NCBI RefSeq assembly: GCF_000001735.4
Contig: NC_003076.8
Span: forward strand, 12,648,001 to 12,712,000
Length of the DNA stretch: 64,000 nucleotides
Reading direction: 5' to 3'
Source of the DNA: Arabidopsis thaliana
Taxonomy: Eukaryota > Streptophyta > Magnoliopsida > Brassicales > Brassicaceae
Shown one piece after another: positions 1-11,940 of this stretch. The position numbers and the translations under genes are program-made. The notes under the pieces are model-generated. The model saw nothing but the letters and a program-made list of their open reading frames with translations. It did no database searches and was not told the origin of the DNA. The stretch's first letter is position 1. Each line of letters begins with the position of its first letter.

Positions 1-1090
1 CCCTAAAATACTTGCATTTTCTTATTCATTTTGATCACTCTTGTTAATCCAAGTAGCTGACTCTCCTTATTCGAGCAGTTAACCCAAACCCAAACCTAGA
101 CTTTCTTTCAAGCCCTATATCACTTGTGAGTGTTTGTGAGGTCTTATTCCGATTAAGCTTGGCAGAAAGTGTTAGGTTCGTAACGATAGAGATAGTGTCT
201 CATGTAGTTCTAGTTCACATTTTTCGGACTAGATAGGACTAGGTGGGCGCTTATACTTTGGGTTGGGATGTTTTTAAAAGAAAAAAAAAGGGGTTGATTC
301 ATTGATGAGAAAAGGTAAAAGACTCTAGGTGAAATAAGCTAAAGAAGCAGAAAAAGTCTAGTAAAGGTTTTGGGATTTGTAAAGAAAAGAAAGAGTTCTT
401 GTTATCTATTGAAGATCGGCAAAAGCCCTGAGTTTTAAAATGTTAAAAACAGGAACCTTAGTTGTTAAAGAAATCCAAATCCGCTAGATGTATCAAATTG
501 TTGAGAAAGCTTCTCCTAGAGTTAAGAGAAGAAAAAAAAGAATGATTAGAAAAAGGACTTAAAAGATTCATGAATGCAAAGGGTAGAGTTAAGTTCTTAT
601 ATTGGGATTGGAGATGGGATTACCATTAGAGATTCATTTGATATACTCTGGGTAGATGAGATCTTATCTCTGTATGCATAGCTTGAGACTTACCTTTAGC
701 ATTCTACTAAAGCTTAATCATTTTTTTGAGAGATCCCCTGTTACTGAAGCCTGTTCTGTAAGAGACCATCTTTGTCTCTTGACCTTTTACCAAATGAGTT
801 CATTGATGATGCATTGCTTGATTCACGTTCCAGAGCTAATGAATGTTAAAGGGATTGGTAGATTTGAAAACATGTGTAGGTCGAGCATATGAGTCGGATT
901 GATTAATAACAAGGCATGGCTAACGTTTTTGAGTAGAATTCGATCATATCGCAGCTTAGAGCTATCAACTAGGACATTGATTTCATCTGGTTTATCTGGT
1001 GCTTTGGCTCTGAGTCCCCGCTTTTTGAGTCCCCGCTTTCAAACTTCACCTCCAGCTCTGAGGACAAGCAAAAACTAAGTTTGGGGGAGT
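1..1090 (+). mobile_element. 3' internal end of a Ty3/gypsy (Athila/Tat-like) retrotransposon
   Basis: This is non-coding internal sequence just upstream of a 3' LTR. A purine-rich tract with a run of five Gs (about 1077-1089) lies directly before the LTR start TGATAAG at 1091, which fits a polypurine tract used for plus-strand priming. The same wording (gaggacaagcaaaaactaag, then a G run and TTGATA) recurs at about 20445-20480 before another gypsy LTR. No open frame longer than about 80 codons with recognisable similarity is present, so integrase and anything upstream lie outside the window or are lost. Family assignment rests on the tract and LTR wording. Confidence 0.6.
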
Positions 1091-2805
1091 TGATAAGTGT
1101 GTATTTTGCATGTTTTGAGCATCCATTTGTCATCATTTTAACATCATATCATCACTGTTTTATACCATTTCTCATCATTTGTCATCACTTTCCATGTTTA
1201 GGATAGTTTTGCATGCATGCTGCATATTTGTGTTGATTTCAGGTGATTTGGAGCTGTTGACGAGCTGACTGGAAGAAGCAGACCTGATCATGTCAAACCA
1301 CTCGACTCTGAGGTCGAGTAGAAGCTTCAAGACCTCAACAGACCACTCGACCCCCTGGTCGAGTATGGGACTTCACGATTTCATCTCATCACTCGACCCC
1401 CTGGCCGAGTACCACCACGATTGATACTCGATCACTTCACTCGACCCCCAGGTCGAGTGTCTTCAGCTCCACCACCTGACCATCACTCGATCACACCACT
1501 CTACCTGGAAGTCGAGTATCACCATCACCACCACTCGACTACATACTCGATGTCGAGCTTCAGAGTCTTTTCCATTTCGCACTCAACCACACACTCGAGC
1601 ACAAGGAAGAAAAGAAGACTCCAGCTATTCACTCGACCTCTCACTCGACCACCTGGGTCGAGTACAGTTCTTAATCCGTCCCAATACTGCGTCGTTTTGA
1701 GTATTAGGATTTCAGAATATTTTGCTATAAGTAGCATGTACTTTCCATTTTCGAGAAGAAGTTTTTTTTCTAAGTTTTATTCCACAGACACTGTGTTCTT
1801 GACATTTTGTAATCCGGATTTCTCTAATCTATTCAGTATTCAGCATTTTGTTCTTGATTTTGTTTACTGTTGTTCATCCTGTTATCATCCTGCTGTTACA
1901 TTGTTGTTATCATGTTTTCATCCTGTTCAACGTTTATGTTCTCTCCAATGATGTCTGAGTAGTGAATAGATTTCTGAGGATGGGTTAGAGTAGTGTAGAA
2001 TTCTCAGTATGCTAGGTGATTGAGTTTGATTGATAGATCCCTTCTAGATTAGTTGTTCTTAATGCCTATTGCTTTCTGATCAACTAAATTTGAGCCCAGA
2101 CCTTTCCGCGCCCAAAAGTTGTTCGATGAAATGTCTGAACCACTAATTCCAGAGATTCGTGGCTCTGTACCAAGGTATTGGTTGCAGGGAGCATTTTGGC
2201 TTTAACTCGTTAATTCGTAATGCCTGTTAGGTTAGCTCTCGTCAATGGTGATTGAGTCTGGGACTAGGTTAACTTGAGGGTCTCTTTTGCGGTGGCACTT
2301 AGATTTGGTTAATGAACTTGTTGTCTAGGGATAATTTATTGAGCATGTCAATCACCTGTAAACTGAGGAAACGAAACTACTCAATTACCCCATCCTCGGG
2401 AATTCTTTATCTGATTGATTTTATTGTTTACTCTACTGCTGTTTACTGCATCCTGTCATTTGTTGCTTAGTTTCTACAATTTTTTACTGTTACTCGACCT
2501 GATACTCGACCACCCAGTTGTCTAGCAACAGACTGTGCAGTCGAGTATCCCTGTTACATTTTCTGTCTGTTACTCGACTTGTCACTCGACCACACCCAGT
2601 GCTCTGCAAAGAGCTGTGTTGGTCGAGTGATTTCTTATTTCTGTTTTCTACATGTTCACTTAGGACTATTAGAACACACCAAAATCTGTTATTGCTTGGC
2701 TTGACTTAGTGACTTCTGATCACATCTTGATTGTTAGCATCACACCCATTTGGATTGACAACCTAAAATACTACAACGACATGATTGGTGTTTTAGGATA
2801 ATTAA
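1091..2805 (+). repeat. 3' LTR of gypsy element A, 3' end truncated
   Basis: The LTR begins TGATAAG right after the polypurine tract. It is long (about 1.7 kb). A TATA-like box (gctataagtag) lies near 1722-1732, followed by a CT/T-rich leader. The 2000-2800 part is clearly related to the LTR at 62.66-63.72 kb, with shared blocks such as the coagulated phrases around the cttctgg/cttctag box, the actggattgaca-like box and the terminal catcgacatg box. The U3 part is packed with short inverted repeats built on CTCGACC/GGTCGAG. Homology to the other LTR stops near 2805, where the CACTA sequence begins, so the terminal LTR bases were lost or replaced. Confidence 0.65.
1297..1670. repeat. Array of CTCGACC/GGTCGAG imperfect palindromes in LTR U3
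   Basis: About ten short hairpin-capable units occur here. An ACTCGACC arm is followed, a few bases later, by a GGTCGAGT arm (clear cases near 1301-1320, 1342-1362, 1390-1410, 1439-1460 and 1635-1662). Single arms recur at 2494-2622 and again in the related LTR at 63470-63490. The spacing is irregular, so this is a dispersed motif cluster rather than a simple tandem repeat. Confidence 0.7.
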
Positions 2806-2974
2806 CTGAAAAACCTATTATCATTCATCCAAATCTTTGCCTTCTGGTTTTCTCTCTTCATTTCTAGCAACAAAAATGAATTTTCTTTCATATTCATTTT
2901 AGAATTTTTCATTTGAGTAAAACATCTCTTTTTCCTTTAATTCTATTCTATTATCTTTTCTTTGTAACAAAAAA

Positions 2975-3446
2975 ATGTCTTCAAGCAATAATATAGAAGA
3001 CGTAAGAAAGTAGATGTATAATCGTATTAATCCACGCATTGGACGTGTATCCGACAATTATGAAGCCGGGTTAAGTCAATTCATGGAGTTTGCAAACTAT
3101 CGATTATATGATGGGGGTCGAATATGGTGTCCATGTCGAAAATGTAGAAATGGAGAACTTATTTCTATAACTACCGTATCTAAACATTTGTATAATAGAG
3201 AGTTTCAACCCAACTATTATGTTTGGACAGCTCAAGGTGAGAAGTTTGAGCAAGGACACCAATTCTATGATCAAGCCGAAGATAATACATTTTAAACAGT
3301 TAAACCGGAATGAAAATTTTAAACTAGTTATATTGGAGATACTGTCTCAACTGGAGATATGTCAATACTACAATCAAGGTAAATTATTAGTTATATATAT
3401 AATGAAATTAAATTTAAAATAATTAATTAAAAAGTCTTCCTATAAA

Positions 3447-3478
<32 letters not shown>

Positions 3479-6400
3479 GCTCTTAAAATTTGGTTAATAA
3501 AAATATTAATTCGAGTTAAATTAAATAGAAATATATAGAAATTAATAATTAGAAGCGGTGTGCTAGCTATATATAAAGAAAAACTATATGTTCTATTATA
3601 TATTTTATATTTTCATACATTATAAATTTTCTTTATCTTAATCCATACGTACAAAACATAAATTCCCTATATAAATAATAATAATACTTATTATTACTTC
3701 AATTTCATCATATAATAATAAAATTTTTCATCTAATAGAAATTACTATTTTGAAGTGGTATGCTATAAATAAAAATTATTATATTAGATATATATGATCA
3801 TTGAAATAGTTATAAATCTTATTCATCTTAGTCCATACAAAAATTATAGTCCATATATAAGATAATAATAATTATTATTATTATTAAAGATAAATATTCA
3901 AATGAAAATAAAAAACAGTGATGTTATAATTTGGTTAATATAAATATTAATTCAATGTTGTCATATAATAATATTTTTATGTCATCTGATAGAACTCGTG
4001 TAAATAAATATATGTATTTGTGTTATCTATAATAGAAATTCTTAAATTCATTTGTTAATGTATATCAAATATATTAAATATGGAGGGAAACATATATATA
4101 TATATGTACTTGTTGAAAATGTTATAAATATAGATCTTTCATTAGTACTTTCATTTAATGCTTACTTCCAAAGTCTATTAAATAGAAACATATATATATA
4201 GTAGTAAAATTTGGTTAAAAGAAATATTAATTAACTCAATACAAATTTCATCTCACATAAATTAATAATTAGAAGTGGTGTGTTATAAATAAGAATTATT
4301 ATATTAGTTATTTTTTATACTCGTTAAAAATATTATAAATTTTATTTATCTTAGTCCATACAAAAAATGAAATATTAAATTCAATTTTGTTAGATAATAA
4401 TAATTTATGTCATCTAATAACACTTCATATATATATAAATTTTTTCATCTAAAAACAAAACTAAATTTATTTGTTAATATATCAAATATTTAAATTATAA
4501 AGATATAATTGTTGGAACTTCTAATTATGTACATAAGAATAATGAAAAACAATTAAATAAATAAATGCATTACTTAATATTAGGAAAATAAAAGTTAATT
4601 TATAAAGAAACGTGCATATCAGATAGTTGAAGGTTGTTTATCAAATTTAATTGATTCTATATATAGAAAAATATATTATATAATTTAATTAATTTTTTTT
4701 ATCATTTTGATTAGTGTACATACTACTGAAAATTCTGAACAATTTTGTGAATCCGCGGTTGAAGATAATGCTTGGGAAGCCCCTAATCCTGAGATTGCAG
4801 ATTTTTTCAACCGTTTAAATACAGCAAGTGAGTCTCTATATGACAACTGCGTTGAAGGCTTGTCAAAATTTTCGTTGGCTGCTGATATGATGTACATTAA
4901 GACGAAACACAATCAAACTGAAGCGTGTGTCGATGATACTGCGGACTTGTTTTATAAGGTTTTACCAAAAGGTAATGTTGCTCCAAGAACTTATTATGAA
5001 ACAGAAATGTTGATGCGGACTTTGAGTATGCCGTACCACAGGATTGATGTATGCCAAAATAATTGCATGATTTATTGGGGTGATCCTGACGAAAATCTAA
5101 TAGTTTGTAAATTTTGTGAGCATCCAAGGTACAAACCTCGAAAAGCATCGGTTTGGGCTACTAGAAAGCATATTCCATACAAGAGAATATTTTATTTGCC
5201 AATTTTATACAGGCTCAAAAGATTGTATCTATCCGAAAAGACAGCACCACATATGAGTTGGCACGCAGAACATACATGTCCTGATGGAGTTATGCAACAT
5301 CCTTCTGATGGCAAGGCATGGAAGCATTTCCAACATCTTAATCCTTAGTTTGCATCCAAAAGCAAAAATATTTATCTCGGGTTATGTACTGATGGTTTTA
5401 ATCCATTTGGATCGTCTGGTGGTAACTATTCTCTTTGGCCCATAATTCTTACTCCTTATAATCTCGTGCCGGATATGTGTATGAAAAGAGAATATCTATT
5501 TCTTTCCATACTAGTGCCAGGGCGAAACCATCCAAAACGGAGTTTGGATATTTTTTTACGACCACTAATAGAAGAATTACAGGAACTTTGGATCAATGGC
5601 GTTAACGCGTTTGATATTTCAGTGAAGCAAAATTTCAATTTACAAGCAGTTTTAATGTGGACTATAAGCGACTTTCCAGCATATGGGATGTTGTCTGGAT
5701 GGACAACTCATGGAAGATTGTCGTGTCCATATTGTAGAGATCAAACGGATGCTTTCCAATTGAAGAATGGTCATAAATCTAGTTGGTTTGATTGTCATCG
5801 AAGATTTTTACCTACGGATCATGTTTTTCACCAAAACGAAAGGTTTTTTCGAAAGGGTCATATTGTCGACGATGACCCACCATATTTTATGTCAGGAGAA
5901 GAAATTCTGGAAGGTCCCTTGGCTTATTATTATGGGGTGAAGAAAACAGTGGAATGTGGTGGAAACAGTCATATAAATAGTGACATCGAAGGATATGGCG
6001 AGACCCACCACTGGCACAAGCATAGCATCTTTTGGAAGTTGCCATATTGGAAGACACATCTGATTCGACATATCCTTGATGTGATGCATATCGAGAAAAA
6101 AAAATTCGATAACTTGATTAACACTTTGTTAAATGTCACAGGCAAAACAAAAGATTCTATCAAATCACGGAAATATCTCGTTTTATATTGTGATCGAAAG
6201 AAATTACACCTTACATCGTCTGGAAAAGCCCCTGTTCCAATATTCAGGCTGTCTCCTCAAGCAAAAACAGCATTTCTTACATGGTTAAAAGATGTGGTGA
6301 AGTTTCCATATGGGTACGTGTCTAACATAGGACAATGCATACACATTGATCAAGGGTGGCAAATTTATGGTTTGAAAAGTCACGACTGTCATGTCATTAT

Positions 6401-7150
6401 GCAGCGACTATTTCTGTTTGCATTCGCTAAACTCCTTCCCAATGAAGTCCATAAAGTAATCTGTATAATAAACTTATTTTTGATTCTTTTTTTGCTGATG
6501 TAAGAATATATTTTCGCGAACTTTGTTCAAGAAATTTGAAAGTCAGTGATGTTGTTCGTATGAAGAGTAATATTGCTCTGACACTTTGCAATCTAGAGAA
6601 GATATTTTCACCATCTTTTTTTGATGTCATGGAGCACTTGACTATTCACTTACCAACAAAAGCCAAACTTTGTGGGCCGGTGCAGTTTCGATGGATGTAT
6701 CCATTCGAACGATTCATGTTTCATCTTAAGAAAAAGGCGAATAACAAAGCAAGTGTTGAAGGGTCAATTGTGGAGCAATTTATTAATGAAGAAATTACAA
6801 ATTTCAGCTCTGACCACTTTAATCCTGAAGCGACTATTGTGTCGAGTAGTGCTCAGAGACAACATGCTAGTGGTTTTGCTCAACAGTACATCTACTCGTA
6901 CGACGACGTGCTAGCATTATTTAGACATGTCGGAAGTGGAAGTGGAAAATTATATTATGAGTGGTTAACCGATGATGACAAACACATTGCTCATACATAT
7001 ATTCTGCTCAATTGTGTAGAATTGGCACCATTCGAAAGGTCATTTAAAATTTACATACATATATTTACATACATATATATACATCACCTGCAGACACCAA
7101 TATTCAATGAGATCGAATCTGACATTCTTATGACTTGTCCTTACGCCTAA
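2975..7150 (+). pseudogene. CACTA transposase (TNPD/tnp2) pseudogene, copy 1
   Basis: Exon 1 starts at ATG 2975 and encodes the transposase-associated domain (CPCRKCRNG zinc-binding block; PNYYVW motif). Its 13th codon, W in copy 3, is TAG (3011-3013). An AT-rich intron of about 1.4 kb follows. The main exon (from about 4715) holds the tnp2 domain: CQNNC, CKFC, MSWHAEH, the HPSDGKAW block, then FPAYGMLSGW, CPYC and DVMHIEK. A TAG stop lies at 5346-5348 in the otherwise open frame. After a short intron (about 6453-6510) a DUF4218-like region follows (LCNLEKIFSPSFFDVMEHL, MYPFERFM). The DUF4216 part found in copy 2 is absent. CACTA transposases cut and paste DNA with CACTA ends; this copy cannot make a full protein. 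Confidence 0.85.
3300..4714 (+). other. AT-rich intron of the CACTA 1 transposase
   Basis: About 1.4 kb of A/T-dominated sequence lies between the two transposase exons. It includes TA dinucleotide runs (3449-3478) and internally repeated phrases (for example aaaatttggttaa followed by aaatattaatt near 3486, 3930 and 4206). The acceptor is ttag at 4711-4714. No independent gene is visible. Confidence 0.6.
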
Positions 7151-8190
7151 TCAAACAAGATTGAAATCTCAAAGTGGGATTGAATTCTCAAAGTTGGTTT
7201 TTAGGTGTTACGGATTGAGCTTCTGACCATTGTTTGAGAGTATGATATATCTCTAAGTCATGATTTTATATTGAGTTTATGTGAACCAATGGAGACGAGT
7301 TTGATTCTTACATCTTATATATATTTTTCATGGGTTTGATTATTGGATTCTTATAGTTCATGGGTTTGATTATTGGATTCTTAGTCGTGTATTTGATTCT
7401 TATAGTTCATGGGTTTGATTATTGGCTTTTGTTTTGGCACTTCTCTTGGGCGTGGTTGCTTATTAAGGAGCTGGAACGGTTCTCTGGTTGCTTATTTGTC
7501 TATGGTTTGTGTTTGTTGTATCTTTAGTTGGTTTTTGTTCATAGTCTCTATAAAATTGTTATCTAAAGTAAAAGTTCTCTGTAGATCTTTATTTGCATCT
7601 GATTCTGCAGTTGTAAGTATTTTTAATCATAGATTGTCAAAAGTATTTGTTGCCTAGATGCCTGATTGTTCTATGATAGCTTTTCAGTTTACTTTTATGT
7701 GATTTGCTTTGTTCTATGTTTTGATTTACTGCTTGATTTTCTAAAGCTTTATGATTCTTTTGCATCTTTGTTATGTTAACATCTTTGGCATGTTTGTGTT
7801 CCTTTGATGCAGCTGATTAAAGATTGAAGGTATAAACTGATCTGTTCATTATATCCATCCCGCCGTTAATCACAGATTGAAGGTATCAACTGATATGTTC
7901 ATTAGCTAGCTTTTGGAATTAAGATAGGATCAATGCAGAATCTAATAATTTGGAGAAATCTGATTGAAGCTTTCCTTTCTTTTGTTCTTACTTAGTTCTT
8001 TCTTCCTTGCGGACAGGCCCATCTTTTGTTCTGAAGCTTTCCTTTCTTTTGTTCTTACTTAGTTCTTTCTTCCGTGGTTGAGCTAATTCTCTTGCTGAGT
8101 TTTGTGCTTATGGAGTGTTCCACTTTCAAAAGCCACCAGAGCTATCATGTTGCAGTGAGGATGTAGAATCTCCAGGTATTGGATTCGTCT
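7151..8190. other. Unassigned repeat debris with short direct duplications
   Basis: No gene is recognised. Visible structure: three copies of a phrase with ttcatgggtttgattattgg between 7328 and 7428; a pair of about 40-bp copies (gaagctttcctttcttttg and onward) at about 7966 and 8032; and a pair containing gattgaaggtat and tgttcatta near 7825 and 7877. These short duplications fit decayed transposon or LTR sequence. Confidence 0.45.
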
Positions 8191-8440
8191 CAACTAAAAC
8201 AAGGCAGCAAAGGTTTTCATCATTGAGGACAATGATGTTCTCGAGAAGGGAGTATTGTGACAGGATTAAGAGCTTGTTTCTGTAGTCTTTGGTTAATATA
8301 TGGTTTAGTGATGTATTTTGGTTTGTTTATTCAGTTTAGCAAACACATTATATGTAAACCTTTCTCTATTAGCGAGAATCAATCAATCAAACACATATTA
8401 TCTTCTTCAATCATTGAAAAGAAATCATTCTAATCAACCA
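8191..8440 (+). mobile_element. Polypurine tract and start of a 3' LTR, gypsy-like fragment
   Basis: The string gaggacaatgatgttctcg, then gagaagggagtattgtgac, resembles the end of a chromovirus-type pol region. There a highly charged C-terminus leads into a purine tract and an LTR starting TGTGAC (about 8256). The next about 180 bp have LTR-like wording (ttggttaatatatgg; repeated atcaatca). No second LTR copy is in the window, so this is a fragment and the family is tentative. Confidence 0.35.
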
Positions 8441-8499
8441 CTGAATGTTTTGGTTTCCTTCTTTGATCATCATTATTCCACGTGTATTGTTGTGCTTGA

Positions 8500-9722
8500 A
8501 GCAATTGTTGCTTGACTTGTATTGGTGCCAGCTCTACTTCCATACCTTACCTTGTTCTGTTTTTAAACTTGAATCTCAAGGATTTGAAACACCTCCTCTG
8601 CTTCCTTCTACTTTGTAGTCTTTTAACCCTCTGAGGAGCCTGTTGAGATGCAAAAGAAGGCTGCACTATAACCGTCTCATTCAGAGATATGGTGACAGGT
8701 GCGTCATCGTGAAACATATGAGCGTGTTTCTGCAGTCAAAGGCTCCAAAATCTTCTTCTCTTCCTCTCTAATCCAACTTTAGCATGAGAACAAAAACTGA
8801 CAGATTTTCTATCTTTGCTGTCAAAAAGCTGAGGTTTGAACTTCTATTTCCAAGCCCTAGGATAGTTTCTTGGTTTCCTTTTATCAGTGATACTTGTTGA
8901 TTCATGATACAAACACTCCACCAAGGAATTGTTTCTCTGCTTAATCACCCGAGGATTTATAACCAACATCTTCTTGCTTCTAGACCTCTCTTTGAATAAA
9001 GCCATCTCCATGTCGGATTGCTTCTCCGAAAGAATTTCCTGTTGGTGGCTCAGTTCTATCACCAAAAGTGAATCCTTGCTCTGCCACGTTTTTGGTTTCA
9101 GAAGTGAGTCAGTCACCAAACACAATTCCTCTTTATCAACATTAGCTGCCATTGACTCCTTAAACCATAGCTTCTCTTGTACCCAATATCTTGTATGTGG
9201 CAGGTTTTTGAACTTGAACATCCAATTTTTAGGAGACAAACTCAGCTTCCTCTTCTTCAGTCTTTCTTTCTGTGGTGACATTGTATCGAGCACTTGGTAT
9301 ACCATTTGCTGGTTAGTGACTCATGCTGACTTTGGAGACAACACATAAGCTTCTTCAATATCTAAAACTTGTAATTGCTCTTTTAGATGAAGCAACAAAG
9401 TATCAACGTCCGAACTAGAGTGGCAAGCCTTACCGACAACCAGTGATTCATTGTTAAATCGAAGGCTTGGTTCCAATTTAGAAGCTGGTACCTGTGGAGT
9501 TGGCAAAATAAATGCTTTTGGCTGAACCGCACCACTCTTTGTCAACATCATAGTGGCTTTGGAAAACTCTGTTTTGCGAATCAACACTGCATAATCACAC
9601 CCTTCTTGCTGCTGCATCACGTCTTGCACTATATTGTCTCCATTGTTCACCATAGAAATCACCACTTCTTGATGCACATTTGAAGTATCAATTCTCAAAG
9701 TTACAGAATCAGAAGCCAGCAT
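8500..9722 (-). mobile_element. Fragment related to the internal region of the 3.3-kb LTR element
   Basis: The stretch matches, in scattered blocks and the same orientation, the internal region of the LTR element at 30941-34247. Shared blocks include ctgtttttaaacttgaatct (8560 and 32018) and tttctttctgtggtgacat against tttctttctgtggagacat (9263 and 33236). On the minus strand two consecutive open frames (9722-9321 and 9305-8844) give highly charged proteins without a domain I can name. They probably derive from a non-autonomous gypsy-type internal region. No LTRs flank this copy. Confidence 0.4.
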
Positions 9723-9822
9723 CAGTGGAGATCGAGTTTTGGCTTTTCATGAAAACTTAAGACTTCTACTGAAAACTCTGACTTCTGCTGAAAACTCTGC
9801 ACACTTTGAGTAAAACGAAATC

Positions 9823-10090
9823 AATGCATACACCAAACAAGGAATCTCCATTACAGAACATAAGATCAAACTTAAATAACATGCATATATACACCAAACA
9901 AGAAATCTCCATTACAGAACTTGATGAAACGTACATTACATAATATCATACACCAAAAACTTAAGGAATCTCCATTATAGAACATAAGATCAAACTAACA
10001 TAACATCATGCATACACCAAACAAGGAATCTCCATTACAGAACTAGATCAAACGTACATAACATATATCATACACCAAACAAGGAACATA
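9823..10090. repeat. Degenerate tandem repeat of about 60 bp
   Basis: Four to five copies of a unit containing catacaccaaacaaggaatc, then tccattacagaac and a variable agatcaaac segment, lie in a row. They sit immediately downstream (3') of the minus-strand GRF zinc-finger frame, so they may lie in its 3' untranslated region. Units differ by small indels. Confidence 0.7.
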
Positions 10091-10132
10091 AATATATCAT
10101 ATCAAACTACTTCAAAATTGCAATGATTATGG

Positions 10133-10588
10133 CTAAGGTAACAATGAAACGTGCCCACGAGATTGCAATTGGTTGTGCAATTTTTCCTTCTCTTTCCATA
10201 CCTTCTTCTCTTCTTCAAGCGTTTTTTTCTCTACTTCAAGCTTCTTCGTCTCTTCTTCAAGCTTCTTCGTTTCTTCTTCTTCTTTGATCGCTTGTTGATT
10301 AATTGGTGTTCTAAGAGACTCCTTCAAAGCCTTCAATTCATCTCTTGCCTCCAATAAGCTCAATTTTTGCCAAGTGCATTGTTTCTCAACGTCAGACCAA
10401 GAAACAAAGCCATGAACATCACATCTGAAGAATCGTCTTCCCGAATTATCATCGGTCCATGACTTTATCTTGGTTGTGGATCTACCACAGTTGCAAGATC
10501 GACCCCAGCTCGAATGTCCATAACTTCCCTGCCCGAAACTCATCTTGCTGTTGTTGGCATCAGATTTGGAGATCTGACTAGCTGACAT
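10133..10588 (-). CDS. GRF-type zinc-finger protein with C-terminal coiled coil
   Basis: The single open frame encodes 151 residues from an ATG at 10588. Residues about 32-75 resemble the plant GRF zinc finger: CNCG near the start, SWTDDNSGRRFFRC in the middle, then HGFVSWSDVEKQC. The second half (about 78-142) is almost pure E/K/L heptad-like sequence with repeated TKKLEEE units and should form a coiled coil. GRF fingers bind single-stranded nucleic acid in several proteins. Plant members of this short form are numerous and mostly uncharacterised, often ending in a membrane segment that is missing here. The spacing of the third and fourth ligands is unusual, so the finger may be degenerate. 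It could be a host gene or transposon cargo. Confidence 0.6.
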   Translation of the reverse strand: MSASQISKSDANNSKMSFGQGSYGHSSWGRSCNCGRSTTKIKSWTDDNSGRRFFRCDVHGFVSWSDVEKQCTWQKLSLLEARDELKALKESLRTPINQQAIKEEEETKKLEEETKKLEVEKKTLEEEKKVWKEKEKLHNQLQSRGHVSLLP

Positions 10589-11039
10589 TATTTTTTCCCC
10601 GACGGAGAGGAAGAATAAGATGCAAATAAGTTCTAAAGTGAATCGTCGGCAAGAACCCTAATTTTGGCTACCATTTTCGAGTTTATAACTTAGTACTAAG
10701 TAGCTACCATGTGCAACAGTTTAAGTGTGACGACAGAACTAATAGTTGCGGCGACAAAATTGTTGTAGCAGTAGCAACATAACAATGTAGTAATAGTGCA
10801 TCTTTAAGTTATATATGGATTCATGTTTTACACTAAGTCTTGAAGAATGAGACAAAAGACAAAGAGACTCTACTTGTAGGAGAGGCTTCTATCTGATTAA
10901 TTAATTATAATTACAATGTCATTTTAAATCTTTAGGTTGTGTATTTAAACTCTCATCAAATTGGTTTTATCTTATGAAAGATCAATTAATCAAACCTTTC
11001 TAAATCATATGTAAGATTATAAATGTTTTAATAAAAACA
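10589..11039. other. Upstream region of the GRF gene with short GCGAC/TTGTAGC motifs
   Basis: The first about 100 bases read as a likely leader for the minus-strand GRF gene. Around 10720-10800 there is a cluster of short words (gcgacaaaattgttgtagca, gtagcaaca) like those of the CACTA-type subterminal zones at 18.5-19.2 and 25.9-26.6 kb. The rest is AT-rich with nothing recognised. Confidence 0.35.
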
Positions 11040-11940
11040 ATTTGCAGGTCGGCCTGCGGGCTATATATGTAAAGGTAATATATCAATGGTTAATAAAATA
11101 AAAATAATAATTGGTAAAACTTCATATTTTTCACTAAATATGAAATTATAATATATAAAATATATGAAATTGTGAAAAAATCAATTTTTAAAATTTTAAT
11201 ATTTACAAAAAGTAATTATAAAAGTATTTTAAATTAATATTTTAAATTTATTTATAGTTTTATTTTAAATATAAAACTAAGTCTGCGGGTAAGTCCGCAA
11301 ACTCGTCAGACTTACCGGGACATGCTTGGACATAGTTTCTTTACCCTCGGTCCTAGCGGACAAGCCCATCTTGGTCCATCAAAACTAATGTCTATAACGG
11401 CCTTCGTATTTACTATGCTCAAATTTGACACAATTATGATGTCAAGCGGGCTTCTGACCCACAGACTTTGGCCCATATAGTACCATGACATGGCGGGTTT
11501 GGAAATTATATTACATGACCGTAAATTAACGTAAAATAGCGGGCCGGCCTGAAAGGATTACGTTTTAGCGGATTCGGCCCGCGGATTGGGGGGTATGCCC
11601 GTACAAATATTCAGTAAAAATGAGTAAACAATTTGTAAAAATAAATAATTTTATTTAATTATGGTACTATAATATATAAAATATGTTATAATAGAAAATT
11701 AATTTTTTAAATTGTAATATTTACAAAATGTAATTAAAAAAATATTTTAAGTTAAAAATAATATAAATTAATATTTATAATATTTTTTTTATTATCTTTT
11801 AAATAATAAAACTAATCTCGCAGGCCTGCCCACGAACCCGTTGGGTTTAGCGTGGTGGGCCTGGACATTGTTTCTTTGCCTTCATTTTTAACGGGCCGAC
11901 CCAGTTGGAGGTGGGCCAACCCGTTTGACAGAACTAGACA
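11040..11940. repeat. AT-rich repeat with GC-rich blocks of the GCGGGC/GGCCTGC type
   Basis: Three GC-rich blocks (11046-11065, 11283-11590, 11815-11930) full of gcggg, ggcctg and cccgc words alternate with AT-rich blocks that are themselves related: the block at 11093-11280 resembles 11612-11815, including tttatatttaaaat-like and tataaaatat runs. The two halves look like a decayed duplication. Plant hAT-type non-autonomous elements often carry such GCGGGC words, but I see no clear terminal repeats. Confidence 0.4.

Larger units (their letters stand above)
2806..7150 (+). mobile_element. CACTA (En/Spm) element 1, truncated, with decayed transposase
   Basis: This fragment contains the leader, first exon, large intron and main transposase exons of a tnp2-type CACTA element. 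The leader and exon 1 (about 2823-3500) are nearly identical to 26653-27360 (CACTA copy 3), which proves they are copies of one family. No CACTACAAGAAA terminus is seen on either side. The left edge abuts a broken gypsy LTR and the right edge fades at about 7150 into unrelated sequence, so both ends are missing. Confidence 0.8.

Noticed and set aside
656-892. 78-codon open frame in gypsy internal sequence
   Set aside because: No similarity to gag, pol or env-like proteins could be recognised; probably chance in the 3' untranslated part.
1421-1951. 176-codon open frame in the gypsy LTR
   Set aside because: It lies in U3/R of the LTR and consists of translated palindromes (Ser/Thr/His-rich). 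No family resemblance.
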